From Chloroflexota bacterium (GTDB lineage Bacteria > Chloroflexota > Limnocylindria > P2-11E), in assembly GCA_005880575.1 (NCBI GenBank), contig VBIZ01000105.1:1-41702 (forward strand): DNA of 41,702 bases. Direction: 5' to 3'. The notes under the pieces are model-generated. The model was given only the letters and a program-made list of their open reading frames with translations. It did not search any database and was not told where the DNA came from. Shown in pieces: positions 18,956 to 30,971 of this stretch (positions are counted from its first letter, which is position 1; each line of letters starts with the position of its first letter). Both the position numbers and the translations under genes were made by a program.

Positions 18956-20826
18956 TTCGTCGCTCCGAGGTATTTCTCGAGGATCCGTTGCGTCATCCCG
19001 ACGGCCGGGTTGAGGCAGAGCTCGCAGAGCGATTTCGACGAGTCGTAGGTGAAGATCGCCATGGCGATCTGGGCCGTGGGGTCCGTGTTGTCCGCCTGCG
19101 GGACGAACGAGACGAACCAGTTGTGGAAACCGAGCTTGTTGCGACCGGCGCTGTCTTTGCCCGCCGAGGCGCCGAACTCGGCGGTGCCTGTCTTGCCGGC
19201 GATCGGCAGCTTGAGATTCGGCATGTACGCGTGTCCGATCGTGACGACGCGACGGGCGGATTCGCGGAGCAGCCGAAGATTCTCCTGGGTCATCTCGAGC
19301 TTCCGCGAGCTCCACGCTGCGATCGGGATGTCCTTTCCGGCCGCGTCCGTGACCTGCTTCAGCAGGTGCGGCTGCCAGACCGTCCCGCCGTTGGCCACCG
19401 AGGCATACGCATTCAGCAGCTGAAGTGGGGTCACGGCAACGAACCCCTGCCCGATGGCCTCCTGATAGGTGTTGCCGATCGTCCACGGCTCGTCGAAGGT
19501 CGCGAGCTTCCATTGCGGGTCAGGCATGATCCCGCCGTTCTCGTTCGGCAGATCGATCCCCGTCGGTGCGCCGAACCCCAGCATGCGGGCGTACTTCGCG
19601 ATCGCGTCCGGCCCGACGCCGCGCACGTTCGGGGCGAATTGGGTGCCGCCGGCCAGCGTGTAGAAGTAGATGTCGCTCGAGTGGGCGAACCCGGTCACGA
19701 AGTTGAGGGAGCCATGCTGCCGCCAGTCATAGAAGGTCGTACCGGAAACGCTGAACGAGCTGGCGGAAACGTTGACCACGGTGTCCCTCGTCGCCGTGCC
19801 CTCAGACAGAGCCGATAGCCCCGTGACCATCTTGAAGGTCGAGCCTGCCGGGTAGCGGTCGCCGATCGCCTTGTTGACGAGCGGGTGGCGATCGTCTGCG
19901 TTCAGCGCGGCCAGCTCCGCCGTGGTGATGCCGCGCGCGAACATGTTGTTGTCGTAACCGGGGATGGAGACCATCGCGAGGATCTCGCCGTTCTGCGGAT
20001 TCATCGCGACGCCGACGGCCTGCGTGAACTTGTCTTCCTCGACTCCCTTGCGCAGCTCTTGATCGAGCAGCTTCTGCAAGCGGTCATCGATCGTCAACGA
20101 GACGGTGTTGCCGACGGTCGCCCGCTGGAGCGCGAGTGTCTTGATCTCGCGCTGCGCGGCATCGCGCTCGATCTCGCGCCACCCGTACGTCCCGCGGAGA
20201 TACTGCTCGTAGACCGCTTCGATTCCAGTACGTCCGAGATCGTCGTCGCCCAGATATCCGCTGTCCTTGAGCTTGCCGAGCTCCTGCTCCGTGATCGGTC
20301 CGGTGTAGCCGATCACGGGCGCGTAGAGGGTCCCGTCGGCGTAGAAGCGGATGCTCTCGGGATCCACGCGCACGCCGGGGAAAAGCTCGGCGCGCTCGGT
20401 CACCGCGAGGGCGATCTCGCGTGGCACCGGCGTCTTCGAAATACGTACGGGCTCGTACGGATTGCGGATCCGCTGCGCTCGGATGGCTTCGCGGACGTCG
20501 TCGCTCGGGAGGTCGAGGACCGCGGCAAGCCGGTGCGAGAGCTCGTCCTCGCGGCTTCGCGCAAGGTCGACGGGGATCACGCTGATAGCAAAGCCCGGGA
20601 TGTTGCGGGCGAGGACGTACCCGTTCCGGTCCACGATGCCGCCGCGCTCGGCCAGCACCGGGAGTCGCACGATTCGGTTCTGCTCGGATAGCTGGTGGTA
20701 GTAGTCGCCGTGCACGATTTCGAGGTCGTACAGGCGCGCGGTCAGGGCGGTGAAGGTCACGAGGATCCCAATGCCGAACGCGACGAACCGCCGCGCCGAG
20801 ACGAACGTCCGCTGCTCTTGTCTCAC
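18952..20826 (-). CDS. mrdA: Penicillin-binding protein 2 (class B transpeptidase, elongasome)
   Basis: The 624-residue protein has one N-terminal membrane anchor (about 12-31) and a dimerisation domain (PVLAERGGIVDRNGYVLA). Its transpeptidase domain has the three active-site motifs: S329-x-x-K332 in PAGSTFKM, SSD at 383-385, and K545-TG in AGKTGTAEF. It cross-links new peptidoglycan with RodA. The GTG at 20826 overlaps the mreD stop (GTGA), and the protein then starts just before the membrane anchor as expected. Open sequence further upstream belongs to mreD in another frame. Confidence 0.94.
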   Translation of the reverse strand: MRQEQRTFVSARRFVAFGIGILVTFTALTARLYDLEIVHGDYYHQLSEQNRIVRLPVLAERGGIVDRNGYVLARNIPGFAISVIPVDLARSREDELSHRLAAVLDLPSDDVREAIRAQRIRNPYEPVRISKTPVPREIALAVTERAELFPGVRVDPESIRFYADGTLYAPVIGYTGPITEQELGKLKDSGYLGDDDLGRTGIEAVYEQYLRGTYGWREIERDAAQREIKTLALQRATVGNTVSLTIDDRLQKLLDQELRKGVEEDKFTQAVGVAMNPQNGEILAMVSIPGYDNNMFARGITTAELAALNADDRHPLVNKAIGDRYPAGSTFKMVTGLSALSEGTATRDTVVNVSASSFSVSGTTFYDWRQHGSLNFVTGFAHSSDIYFYTLAGGTQFAPNVRGVGPDAIAKYARMLGFGAPTGIDLPNENGGIMPDPQWKLATFDEPWTIGNTYQEAIGQGFVAVTPLQLLNAYASVANGGTVWQPHLLKQVTDAAGKDIPIAAWSSRKLEMTQENLRLLRESARRVVTIGHAYMPNLKLPIAGKTGTAEFGASAGKDSAGRNKLGFHNWFVSFVPQADNTDPTAQIAMAIFTYDSSKSLCELCLNPAVGMTQRILEKYLGATK

Positions 20827-21332
20827 CAGACGCCTAACGCCCCCTGCTTCTCGGTGGCGCGGCGGAGCAGTCGCGCAACGGGATATATCGCGAGCGCCAA
20901 GAGACCCGTGTAGACGGCACTCGCGACGGCTGTCCCGGCGGCGAGCGGCGCCGACGAAATAGCGCCCCCGGTGATCGCAAGGATTCCGATGTAGATGAGT
21001 CCCGCCGCCAGCGCGGCGAGCCCGACGAGGACCGCCCCAGGGAGGATGGCCGTGGGCCGCCCGGGTCCGCCCTCGCGAAGGCCAACGGCCGCGACCGGTG
21101 GGAGCGAGGCGAGTGCGAACGCCCCCAGGGGTCCGCCCGAGATGAGGTCGGACACGATCCCTCCGAGGAACGCCCACCACACTCCCTCGCGCGCCCCGGC
21201 CGCGATCGACCACGACGCAGCAACCAATATTGGGAGCGATGGTCGGGCGCCACCCACGGCGATCAAGGGCGCAACCGTTCCTTGGAGGAGCGCCGCGGCG
21301 AGCGGGATCAGGACGCCGAGAACGAACCTCAT
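20823..21332 (-). CDS. mreD: Rod shape-determining protein MreD
   Basis: The 169-residue protein consists almost wholly of membrane helices (about five or six). The pattern AFLGGIVSDLISGGPLGAFALA (gly-rich DxxxGxxxG) is the MreD hallmark. It is a scaffold of the elongation complex. The start ATG 21332 gives MRFVLGVLIPLAAALLQ, the usual N-terminus. The typical partners MreB and MreC are not encoded in this window; the gene upstream is an AI-2E-type permease. Confidence 0.85.
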   Translation of the reverse strand: MRFVLGVLIPLAAALLQGTVAPLIAVGGARPSLPILVAASWSIAAGAREGVWWAFLGGIVSDLISGGPLGAFALASLPPVAAVGLREGGPGRPTAILPGAVLVGLAALAAGLIYIGILAITGGAISSAPLAAGTAVASAVYTGLLALAIYPVARLLRRATEKQGALGVW

Positions 21333-21387
21333 CGTTCCCGCTTCGCGAGACCAGGCGGCGGTGGACACTCCTTCGTTCGCTGCCCGC

Positions 21388-22524
21388 TCAGGAGGGCGCG
21401 CGCCGACCGACAGGACGGGTCGCCGCCGCAGGTGGCGCCGGATGCGGCACGTCGAGCTCTTGCTCGAGCTGCGGGAACGGATCTTCATCGCGCAGCTTCG
21501 CGCCAACGTAGATGAGGACCAGGCGAAGCGTCGCTGCGACGGGAACCGCGATGAGCACGCCGAGCAGACCGTAGAGCGCGCCGCCGGTGAGCAGTGAGAA
21601 GATCACGACCGCGGGATGTAGCTTCACGATCCGCCCGATGACCAGCGGGATCACGAAGTAGTCCTCCGAGTGCCGCAGGATCGTGTACATGACGGCGACG
21701 ACCGCGACGTACCAGATCTGCGACAGACCCCACGGCGCCGGGTGACCGAGCGCAACGAGACACGCGATAGCCCCGGCGGTGATCGGTCCAACGATCGGGA
21801 TCACCTCAAGGACGCCGGTCATGACCGCGAGGAGCAACGCAAACGGCACCTGCAGGATCGAAAGACCGACGAACGTCACCGTCGACATGACGCCGATGAG
21901 GAACATCTGTCCCCGCACGTAGCGGCCGAGGAGAGTGTTCACCTGCGCGAACAGCGGGATGAGCTCGTTGCGCTGACTTGCGGGGAGGATGCGCCGGAAC
22001 CACTGCAGGAGCCGTGGCGCATCTCGTAGGAGGAAGAACGTCGCGATGAGGAAAACCAGGAGCTCGAGGAGAAAGCGCCCGAGGCCGACGATGAACGGCA
22101 CCGCGCTCCGAGCAAGCATCTGCGAAACGTCGCCGATGCCCGCGATGTTCACGATCAACGCATCGAGATCACCGAGGCCCACCTGATCGGCGGTCTCGGC
22201 GAGCGTGTTCTGCGCGTTGGCGAGCAGCGTCGGGAGTGTTCGTTGCAGCTCGCGCCCCTGATCGATGGCCAGCGGGATGAGAACACGGCCGCCACCGAAT
22301 ATGGCGGCGAGAAGGCCGAGGAAAACGATCGCGGCTGCCGCGGTACGCGGGAGCGAAAGTCGGCGTTCAAGCAGAGCGACCAGCGGGAGCAGCACATACG
22401 CCAACACCCCGGCCCAGACGAAGGGACGAACGATGTCACCGGCGCGGTAGACGATGTAGAGCGCGGCCAGGGCAAATAGGGCGACTACGACGCGCTTGGT
22501 TGTGCTGCTCCAACGGGCACCCAT
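21388..22524 (-). CDS. AI-2E family transporter (PerM-like permease)
   Basis: The 378-residue membrane protein has about seven to eight helices and typical family features. These are YIVYRAGDIVRPFVWAGVLAYVLLPLV near the start, a central amphipathic region, GVLEVIPIVGPI, and VIPLVIGRIVKLHPAVVIFSLLTGGALYGLLGVLIAVP at the C-terminus. Members are named for an autoinducer-2 exporter, but most have unproven substrates. The ATG at 22524 diverges from parA across a 230-nt intergenic region. It heads the wall-elongation gene set. Confidence 0.9.
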   Translation of the reverse strand: MGARWSSTTKRVVVALFALAALYIVYRAGDIVRPFVWAGVLAYVLLPLVALLERRLSLPRTAAAAIVFLGLLAAIFGGGRVLIPLAIDQGRELQRTLPTLLANAQNTLAETADQVGLGDLDALIVNIAGIGDVSQMLARSAVPFIVGLGRFLLELLVFLIATFFLLRDAPRLLQWFRRILPASQRNELIPLFAQVNTLLGRYVRGQMFLIGVMSTVTFVGLSILQVPFALLLAVMTGVLEVIPIVGPITAGAIACLVALGHPAPWGLSQIWYVAVVAVMYTILRHSEDYFVIPLVIGRIVKLHPAVVIFSLLTGGALYGLLGVLIAVPVAATLRLVLIYVGAKLRDEDPFPQLEQELDVPHPAPPAAATRPVGRRAPS

Positions 22525-22668
22525 GGCTGTCCCTGGATTATCAGGCTCAGAAGGACCGGGATGGGGTCCGATCGGTGGCTACCTCGCTATCAATAATGGT
22601 ATCACAGGCGCCCGCACAGAAGGGTTGCAGAACCCAGATGCGATGTGGTCGCCGACCGTTTCCTCGGC

Positions 22669-22674
22669 TAGAAT
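22669..22674 (+). promoter_or_regulatory. Possible -10 box for parAB-gyrB
   Basis: TAGAAT matches 5 of 6 consensus positions and lies about 80 nt before the parA start, so the parS site would sit in the transcribed leader. No strong -35 is visible. The remaining intergenic DNA (22525-22754) also holds AT-rich TATCAATAATGGTATCA (22588-22604), which may belong to the divergent permease promoter. I see no cluster of DnaA boxes. Confidence 0.35.
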
Positions 22675-22727
22675 AGGGACACGAACACTCCCCTACCCGG
22701 CCCCAGTTTTACCCAGATTCTTCTCGG

Positions 22728-22743
22728 TGTTTCACGTGTGACA
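22728..22743. promoter_or_regulatory. parS centromere site
   Basis: TGTTTCACGTGTGACA matches the widely conserved 16-bp parS palindrome (TGTTTCACGTGAAACA) at 14 of 16 positions; the two differences are both in the right half-site. It lies 11 bp before the parA start codon. ParB would load here, and binding could also autoregulate parAB. Confidence 0.85.
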
Positions 22744-22754
22744 AGGCGGACGGT

Positions 22755-23545
22755 TTGACGATTCTCGTCGTAAGCAATCAGAAGGGTGGGGTGGGCAAGA
22801 CGACGACGGCCATCAGCCTCGCGGCGGCCCTCGTCGAACAGGGCGAGAGGGTGCTCATTGTCGACCTCGACCCGCAGGCGAACGCGACTAGCGGCCTCGG
22901 AATCAGCAAGGCACCGCCGAATCCTGTTTACAGCCTCATATTGAAGGAGCGACCAATCCAAGACTTGATCGTGCGCACGGCCGTCCCTGGCCTCGACATC
23001 GTTCCCTCCGGCCCAGACATGGCCGGAGCGGAGGTCGAACTCGTCCCCCTAATGGCGCGTGAGTACCGTCTTCGTACCGCACTGCGGTCGATCGGAAATT
23101 ACGACACGATCCTCGTCGACTGCCCTCCCTCGCTTGGGCTCCTGACCATCAACGCGCTGACTGCGGGCGACGGCGTCATCATCCCCGTCCAGTGCGAGTA
23201 CTACGCCCTCGAAGGGCTCGCGCAGCTGCTCTCGACGATTGAAGCCGTCCGCTCGCGCCTCAACAGCCGGCTAGAGGTCCTGGCGATCGTGCTAACCATG
23301 GAGGATCGGCGCAACCGCCTCTCGCTGCAGGTGATTGATGAGGTCAGGCGGCACTTCCCCAACCTGGTGGCGGACGCCAGGATCCCTCGGGCGGTGCGCC
23401 TCGCAGAGGCACCGAGCCACGGTCTTCCAATTTCCGTCTACGACCGCCGGTCCGCAGCCGCCCAGGCCTACGACGACCTGGCGCGCGAGGTCTCAGCGCG
23501 TCTGCGCGCCCGCGCCCCGATCGCACTCGGCGGAGCGATCGCCTG

Positions 23546-23546
<1 letters not shown>
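22755..23546 (+). CDS. parA: ParA/Soj chromosome-partitioning ATPase
   Basis: This deviant-Walker ATPase (263 residues) has Walker A QKGGVGKTTTA, VDLDPQANATSGLG, and Walker B YDTILVDCPPSLGLLT. It binds DNA nonspecifically as an ATP dimer and moves ParB-parS complexes. The start is TTG 22755, after AAGGCGGA; the protein then begins directly with the first strand (TILVVSNQKGG), as usual for chromosomal ParA. Its stop overlaps the parB start. Confidence 0.95.
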
Positions 23547-26597
<3,051 letters not shown>

Positions 26598-26598
<1 letters not shown>

Positions 26599-27122
26599 TG
26601 GCGAAGCTTGCGGAGCTCGGGGTCGACTTCGAGCACTGGTGCTTCGCGTGCGGGCAGCTGAATCCCGGCGGCCTCCGCCTCGACTTCGAGGTCTCGCGCG
26701 ATCGCGCCGAGGCGCGATACACGGCGCTGCAGCGGCACCAGGGCTATGACGGCTTGCTCCACGGGGGCGTCGTCACGGCGCTGCTCGACGAGGCCATGGG
26801 ATGGGCGATCTTCCACCAGGGCATCTGGGGCGTGACCGCGAAGATCAACGTCTCGTTCCGGCAGCCGGTCCCGATCGGCGAGAACCTTCGCGTCGTCGGC
26901 GAGATCGCTCGCGATCGCGGCCGCGTCATCGAAACCCACGGCACCGTCGAACGCGCCGAGGACGGCACGGTACTGGCCGAGGCTGAGGCAACCTTCTTGC
27001 GGATGCCGGAGCAGCGCCGACGCGAGCTCGAGCAACGCTACGCAGGCACCGAAGGCGCCTTCGCGCGGGTGAAGGCAGCAGTCGAGAACGAGGAACGTGC
27101 GCGTGAGCACGGTCGCACCTAG
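26598..27122 (+). CDS. PaaI-type hotdog-fold thioesterase
   Basis: The 174-residue protein has a hotdog core (about 25-140). [19 protein letters not shown] is the beginning common to this subgroup, then [19 protein letters not shown], the helix with the conserved HGG and acidic residue, and [20 protein letters not shown]. It probably hydrolyses an acyl-CoA; the substrate is unknown. GTG 26598 shares the last base of the gyrB stop. It is inserted between gyrB and gyrA, and a functional connection to gyrase is not evident. Confidence 0.85.
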
Positions 27123-27142
27123 AGAGTGAGCAGATAGACGAA

Positions 27143-30127
27143 GTGATCGAAGAACCGACGAACGACCGCGTGATCGGCGTGGAGCTCGAGCACGAAATGC
27201 GGCAGGCGTATCTCGACTACTCGATGAGCGTGATCGTCGCTCGCGCCCTACCCGACGTTCGCGACGGCCTGAAACCCGTGCAGCGTCGGATCCTCTACAC
27301 GATGCTCGAGGAGGGTCTGCGCAATGACCGGCCATTCCGTAAGTCGGCGAACGTCGTCGGCGTGGTGATGGCGAAATACCACCCACACGGTGACGTGCCG
27401 ATCTACGACGCCCTGGTCAGACTCGCGCAGGACTTCGCGGCGCGGTACCCGCTCGTGCAGGGGCAGGGGAACTTCGGGTGCTTTACCGGGGACACGAAGG
27501 TCGAGCTTTACAGCGGCGAGCAGAAGCCCTTCACCGAGCTCGTCGAGATGGCGCACAAGGGCCTGCGCGCCGAGATCTTCACGGTCGATCCGCACCGCAA
27601 CGTGCGCATCAAGCCACTCCGCGCACCCCGCCTCGTGCGACGCAACGACCCCGTCGTGAAGGTCACGCTCGAGACCGGCGCCGAGATCGTTTGCACGCCG
27701 GATCATCGCTTCATGCTTCGCGACGGGACGTACCGCGAGGCTCAGCAGCTCAAGGCGAAGGACCAGCTCATGCCGTTCTCGCGGAGCGCCATACCCGAGC
27801 GCTTGCACCGTACCGGCGCGTTCCCGATCCCGGCGAGCCTCACGCAGAAGGTGACCACAGTCGAGCCCGCCGGTCGCGCCGACGTGTACGACCTCACCGT
27901 CGACCTCACGCAGAACTTCGCGCTGGCGGCAGGGGTCTTCGTGCACAACTCGATCGACGACGACCCGCCCGCCCACATGCGCTACACCGAGGCTCGCCTC
28001 GCGGCGATCTCCACGGAGATGCTCGCGGACATCGATAAGGAGACCGTCGATTGGATGCCGAACTACGACAACCGGCATCTGCAGCCCACCGTGCTGCCGG
28101 CTCGCGTTCCGAATCTGATCGTGAACGGCTCGGCAGGCATCGCCGTCGGCATGGCGACGAATATCCCTCCCCACAACCTCCGCGAGATCGTCGCCGCGAC
28201 GAAGCGCCTGATCGACGACCCGGAGCTGACCACCGACGACCTGTGCGACACCGTCGTCGGGCCGGACTTCCCTGGCGGCGGCGTCATCTACCGGTTCGAT
28301 GAGCAGCGCAATGTGGAGACCGGCGCCGCGGAGCGAGTCGATGCGATCCGCAGGGCGTACGCGCAGGGCCGCGGGAGGATCATCGCGCGCGCGAAGGCGC
28401 ACAACGAGCAGCTCCGTGGCAATCGCGACGCGATCATCGTGACCGAGCTGCCCTACGCAGTGAACAAGGCATCACTCATCGAGAAGATCGCCGATCTGGT
28501 TCAGAACAAGAAGCTCGCCGGTATCTCGGACATCCGCGACGAGAGCGACCGCGAGGGGATGCGCATCGTCATCGAGATCAAGCGGGACGACGACGCCACG
28601 CTGGTGCTGAACAACCTCTACAAGCACACCGCGATGCAGTCGGCCTTCAACTTCAACATGCTCGCACTGGTCGACCAGCAGCCCCGGACGCTCTCCCTCA
28701 AGGAGATCCTCCAGCACCACATCGACCACCGCCGCGAGGTCATCCGCCGCAGGACCGACCACGACCTACGAAAGGCTAAGGAGCGCGCGCACATTCTCGA
28801 GGGCCTCAAGATCGCTCACGACCACATCGACGAGATCATCAAGCTCATCCGCGCGCACAAGGGCCAGGAGGCGGTCCTCGTGGGCAAGCTGCAGGAAGGG
28901 TTCGGGCTGACCGAGGTCCAAGCCAAGGCGATCCTCGAGATGCAGCTTCGCCGGCTCTCCGGGCTCGAGCGCCAGAAGCTCGACGACGACTATCGCGAGA
29001 CGATCAAGCTGATCTCGGAGCTCGACTCGATCCTGGCGAGCCCACGTCGAATCCTCGGTCTCATCAAGCAGGACCTCGACGAGATCGCAGCGAAGTACGG
29101 CGATGATCGGCGCACCGAGATCGTCGACGACACCCCGCGCCAGCTCTCGCAGGAGGAGCTCGTCGCCGACGAGGACGTCGTCATCACCGTGTCGAGCCGC
29201 AACTACGTCAAGCGCATGCCGCTCTCGACCTATCGCGCGCAGCACCGCGGGGGACGTGGCGTGATCGGTATGGCGACCCGCGATGAAGACGACGTCGAGC
29301 ATCTCGTCGTGGCACGAAGCCACGATCGGCTCTACGTGTTCACCGACAGAGGGCGGGTGTTCGCGCTGAAGGTCTTCGAGCTGCCCGACGCGAGCCGCAC
29401 CGCGAAGGGAACGCCGATACAGAACATCCTCGAGGCGATGCAGGCCGGCGAGCGAGTCTCGGCGCTCGTCGCGCTCCGGGACGGCGCGGCATCCGAACAC
29501 CTGGTCATGGCGACTCGCAAGGGCTTCATCAAGAAGACGCCGCTCTCCGAGTACGCGAACGTCCGGCGGGCGGGACTCATCGCGATCGCCCTACGCAAGG
29601 GCGACGAGCTCGCCTGGGTCGCACCGTGCACCCCGCAGGACCGGATCCTCCTCGCCACGCGAAAGGGCAAGGCCATCACGTTCAAGGCGACCGACGCCCG
29701 CCCGATGGGTCGGCAGACGCAGGGAGTCACCGGCATCCGGCTGCAGAAAGGCGACGAGGTCGTCGGGATGGGCATCGCCCGTCCCCGGACCGAGGCGCTC
29801 TCGGTGACCGAGAACGGTTTCGGGAAGCGCACCGCGGTCGCCGAGTTCCCGACGCAGGGGCGCGGCGGCCAGGGTGTGATCCTCGCCGCGCTCTCGCCGA
29901 AAACCGGGAACGTCGCGGCCGTCCAGATGGTCGACGAGGGGACCCAGGAGATCCTTCTCATCACGTCGAACGGTGTCGTGATCCGCACGCCGCTCGAGCA
30001 GGTACGCGCGCTCGGGCGCGCCACGATGGGCGTGAAGGTCATGGCGGTCGGAGACACGAAGATCGCCTCGATCGCGACGTTCACCCCGAGTCGCCCGGCC
30101 CAAACGCAGCTCGATCTACCGCGCTGA
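27143..30127 (+). CDS. gyrA: DNA gyrase subunit A, intein-containing precursor
   Basis: The precursor has 994 residues; removing residues 113-269 leaves an 837-residue GyrA. It starts with the canonical [32 protein letters not shown] winged-helix region (abbreviated: [24 protein letters not shown]). The extein junction rejoins GQGNFG with [17 protein letters not shown]. The catalytic tyrosine is Y281 of the precursor, Y124 after splicing. The C-terminal DNA-wrapping domain has the GyrA box HRGGRGVIG. The start is GTG 27143, 20 nt after the thioesterase gene. GyrA and GyrB introduce negative supercoils. Confidence 0.97.
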   Translation: MIEEPTNDRVIGVELEHEMRQAYLDYSMSVIVARALPDVRDGLKPVQRRILYTMLEEGLRNDRPFRKSANVVGVVMAKYHPHGDVPIYDALVRLAQDFAARYPLVQGQGNFGCFTGDTKVELYSGEQKPFTELVEMAHKGLRAEIFTVDPHRNVRIKPLRAPRLVRRNDPVVKVTLETGAEIVCTPDHRFMLRDGTYREAQQLKAKDQLMPFSRSAIPERLHRTGAFPIPASLTQKVTTVEPAGRADVYDLTVDLTQNFALAAGVFVHNSIDDDPPAHMRYTEARLAAISTEMLADIDKETVDWMPNYDNRHLQPTVLPARVPNLIVNGSAGIAVGMATNIPPHNLREIVAATKRLIDDPELTTDDLCDTVVGPDFPGGGVIYRFDEQRNVETGAAERVDAIRRAYAQGRGRIIARAKAHNEQLRGNRDAIIVTELPYAVNKASLIEKIADLVQNKKLAGISDIRDESDREGMRIVIEIKRDDDATLVLNNLYKHTAMQSAFNFNMLALVDQQPRTLSLKEILQHHIDHRREVIRRRTDHDLRKAKERAHILEGLKIAHDHIDEIIKLIRAHKGQEAVLVGKLQEGFGLTEVQAKAILEMQLRRLSGLERQKLDDDYRETIKLISELDSILASPRRILGLIKQDLDEIAAKYGDDRRTEIVDDTPRQLSQEELVADEDVVITVSSRNYVKRMPLSTYRAQHRGGRGVIGMATRDEDDVEHLVVARSHDRLYVFTDRGRVFALKVFELPDASRTAKGTPIQNILEAMQAGERVSALVALRDGAASEHLVMATRKGFIKKTPLSEYANVRRAGLIAIALRKGDELAWVAPCTPQDRILLATRKGKAITFKATDARPMGRQTQGVTGIRLQKGDEVVGMGIARPRTEALSVTENGFGKRTAVAEFPTQGRGGQGVILAALSPKTGNVAAVQMVDEGTQEILLITSNGVVIRTPLEQVRALGRATMGVKVMAVGDTKIASIATFTPSRPAQTQLDLPR
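27479..27949 (+). other. Mini-intein in GyrA (157 residues)
   Basis: The insert starts at Cys 113 (block [11 protein letters not shown]) and ends with His-Asn before Ser (block G, GVFVHN then S). Block B is [14 protein letters not shown] with the TxxH motif (T73, H76 of the intein). Block F is [17 protein letters not shown]. All splicing residues are present, so it should splice. There is no space for a LAGLIDADG or HNH endonuclease, so it is a mini-intein that cannot home by itself. The insertion point is between NFG and S, 11 residues ahead of the catalytic Tyr. Confidence 0.95.
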
Positions 30128-30198
30128 CCGGGCGAACCGCGCACACGCTCGCGCAACCGGGTTGCAATCGCGGCGCATGCTTGTCGGAGGTGCGTAGC

Positions 30199-30223
30199 AA
30201 AGAGGCACCAGGAGTACCTCTTT
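30199..30223 (+). terminator. Possible terminator after gyrA
   Basis: AAAGAGG (30199-30205) pairs with CCTCTTT (30217-30223), the last bases forming a short T run inside the stem. A smaller GCAA/TTGC repeat lies upstream (30149-30165). The stretch from the gyrA stop to the ftsE start holds nothing else that looks coding. Confidence 0.35.
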
Positions 30224-30237
30224 CGACCAAATTGACG

Positions 30238-30265
30238 TTGTCCCGAGGGTACGCCCCGGTATGGT
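30238..30265 (+). promoter_or_regulatory. Possible promoter of ftsE
   Basis: TTGTCC (30238-30243) and TATGGT (30260-30265) are 16 bp apart and each match four consensus positions. A TTGACG also lies just upstream (30232-30237). If this -10 is correct, transcription starts near 30272, downstream of the first in-frame ATG of ftsE at 30261. Confidence 0.35.
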
Positions 30266-30971
30266 GGCGCTCCTTGGGAGGGGCATCCAACTGATCACGC
30301 TCGACGACGTCAGCAAGCGCTATCCGAATGGCACCGACGCGCTCCGCGACGTGGATCTCGAGATCGACTCCGGGGATTTCGTCTTCCTCGTCGGGTCATC
30401 CGGCGCCGGCAAGTCCAGCCTGATCCGTCTTCTGATCCGCGAGGAGCTTCCGTCTTCGGGCCGCGTGTGGGTCGACGGTCAGGACGTCGTACGGATGAAG
30501 CACTCGGCCGTCCCAAAGCTCCGCCGGCGGGTCGGCGTCGTGTTCCAGGACTTCAAGCTTCTGCCGCGGAAGACCGTCGCCGAGAACGTCGGCTTCGCAC
30601 TCCTCGTCACCGGACACTCCGGCGAAGAAGCGCGCGAGGAGACCGAACGCGCCCTCGCCCTCGTTGGTCTGTCGCAGAGGCGCGGACACTTTCCCGACCA
30701 GCTCTCGGGTGGTGAGAAGCAGCGCACGGCCATCGCACGCGCCCTCGTGAGTCGCCCGAAGATCCTCATCGCCGACGAGCCCACGGGAAACCTCGATCCC
30801 GTCACGAGCTGGGAGATCATCAAGCTCCTCGTTCGGGTCAACGAGCTCGGCACGACGCTCGTCATGGCGACCCACAACGCGGAGATCGTGAACGCGCTCC
30901 GACGTCGCGTCGTCCATCTCGATCACGGGATGGTCGTGCGCGATGAGCGCGAGGGGCAGTACGCGGCGTGA
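30261..30971 (+). CDS. ftsE: FtsE, cell-division ABC ATPase
   Basis: The 236-residue ABC ATPase has Walker A GSSGAGKSS, Q-loop VVFQDFKLLP, signature LSGGEKQR and Walker B ILIADEPTGNLD. With FtsX it transmits ATP hydrolysis across the membrane to a peptidoglycan hydrolase. The annotated ATG 30261 adds ten residues (MVALLGRGIQ) to the usual family start. CTG 30291 would begin (M)ITLDDVSKRYPNG, exactly as FtsE normally starts, and has GGGAGGGG 8 nt upstream, so CTG may be the real start (226 residues). Its stop overlaps ftsX (GTGA). Confidence 0.93.
   Translation: MVALLGRGIQLITLDDVSKRYPNGTDALRDVDLEIDSGDFVFLVGSSGAGKSSLIRLLIREELPSSGRVWVDGQDVVRMKHSAVPKLRRRVGVVFQDFKLLPRKTVAENVGFALLVTGHSGEEAREETERALALVGLSQRRGHFPDQLSGGEKQRTAIARALVSRPKILIADEPTGNLDPVTSWEIIKLLVRVNELGTTLVMATHNAEIVNALRRRVVHLDHGMVVRDEREGQYAA

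Noticed and set aside
22525-22754. Replication origin in the parA upstream region
   Set aside because: No cluster of DnaA boxes or AT-rich unwinding element is visible, and dnaA and dnaN are absent; only parS is convincing.
27479-27949. Frameshift, assembly error or insertion element in gyrA
   Set aside because: The insert is an exact in-frame 471 bp with intein blocks A, B, F and G and correct splice-junction residues.
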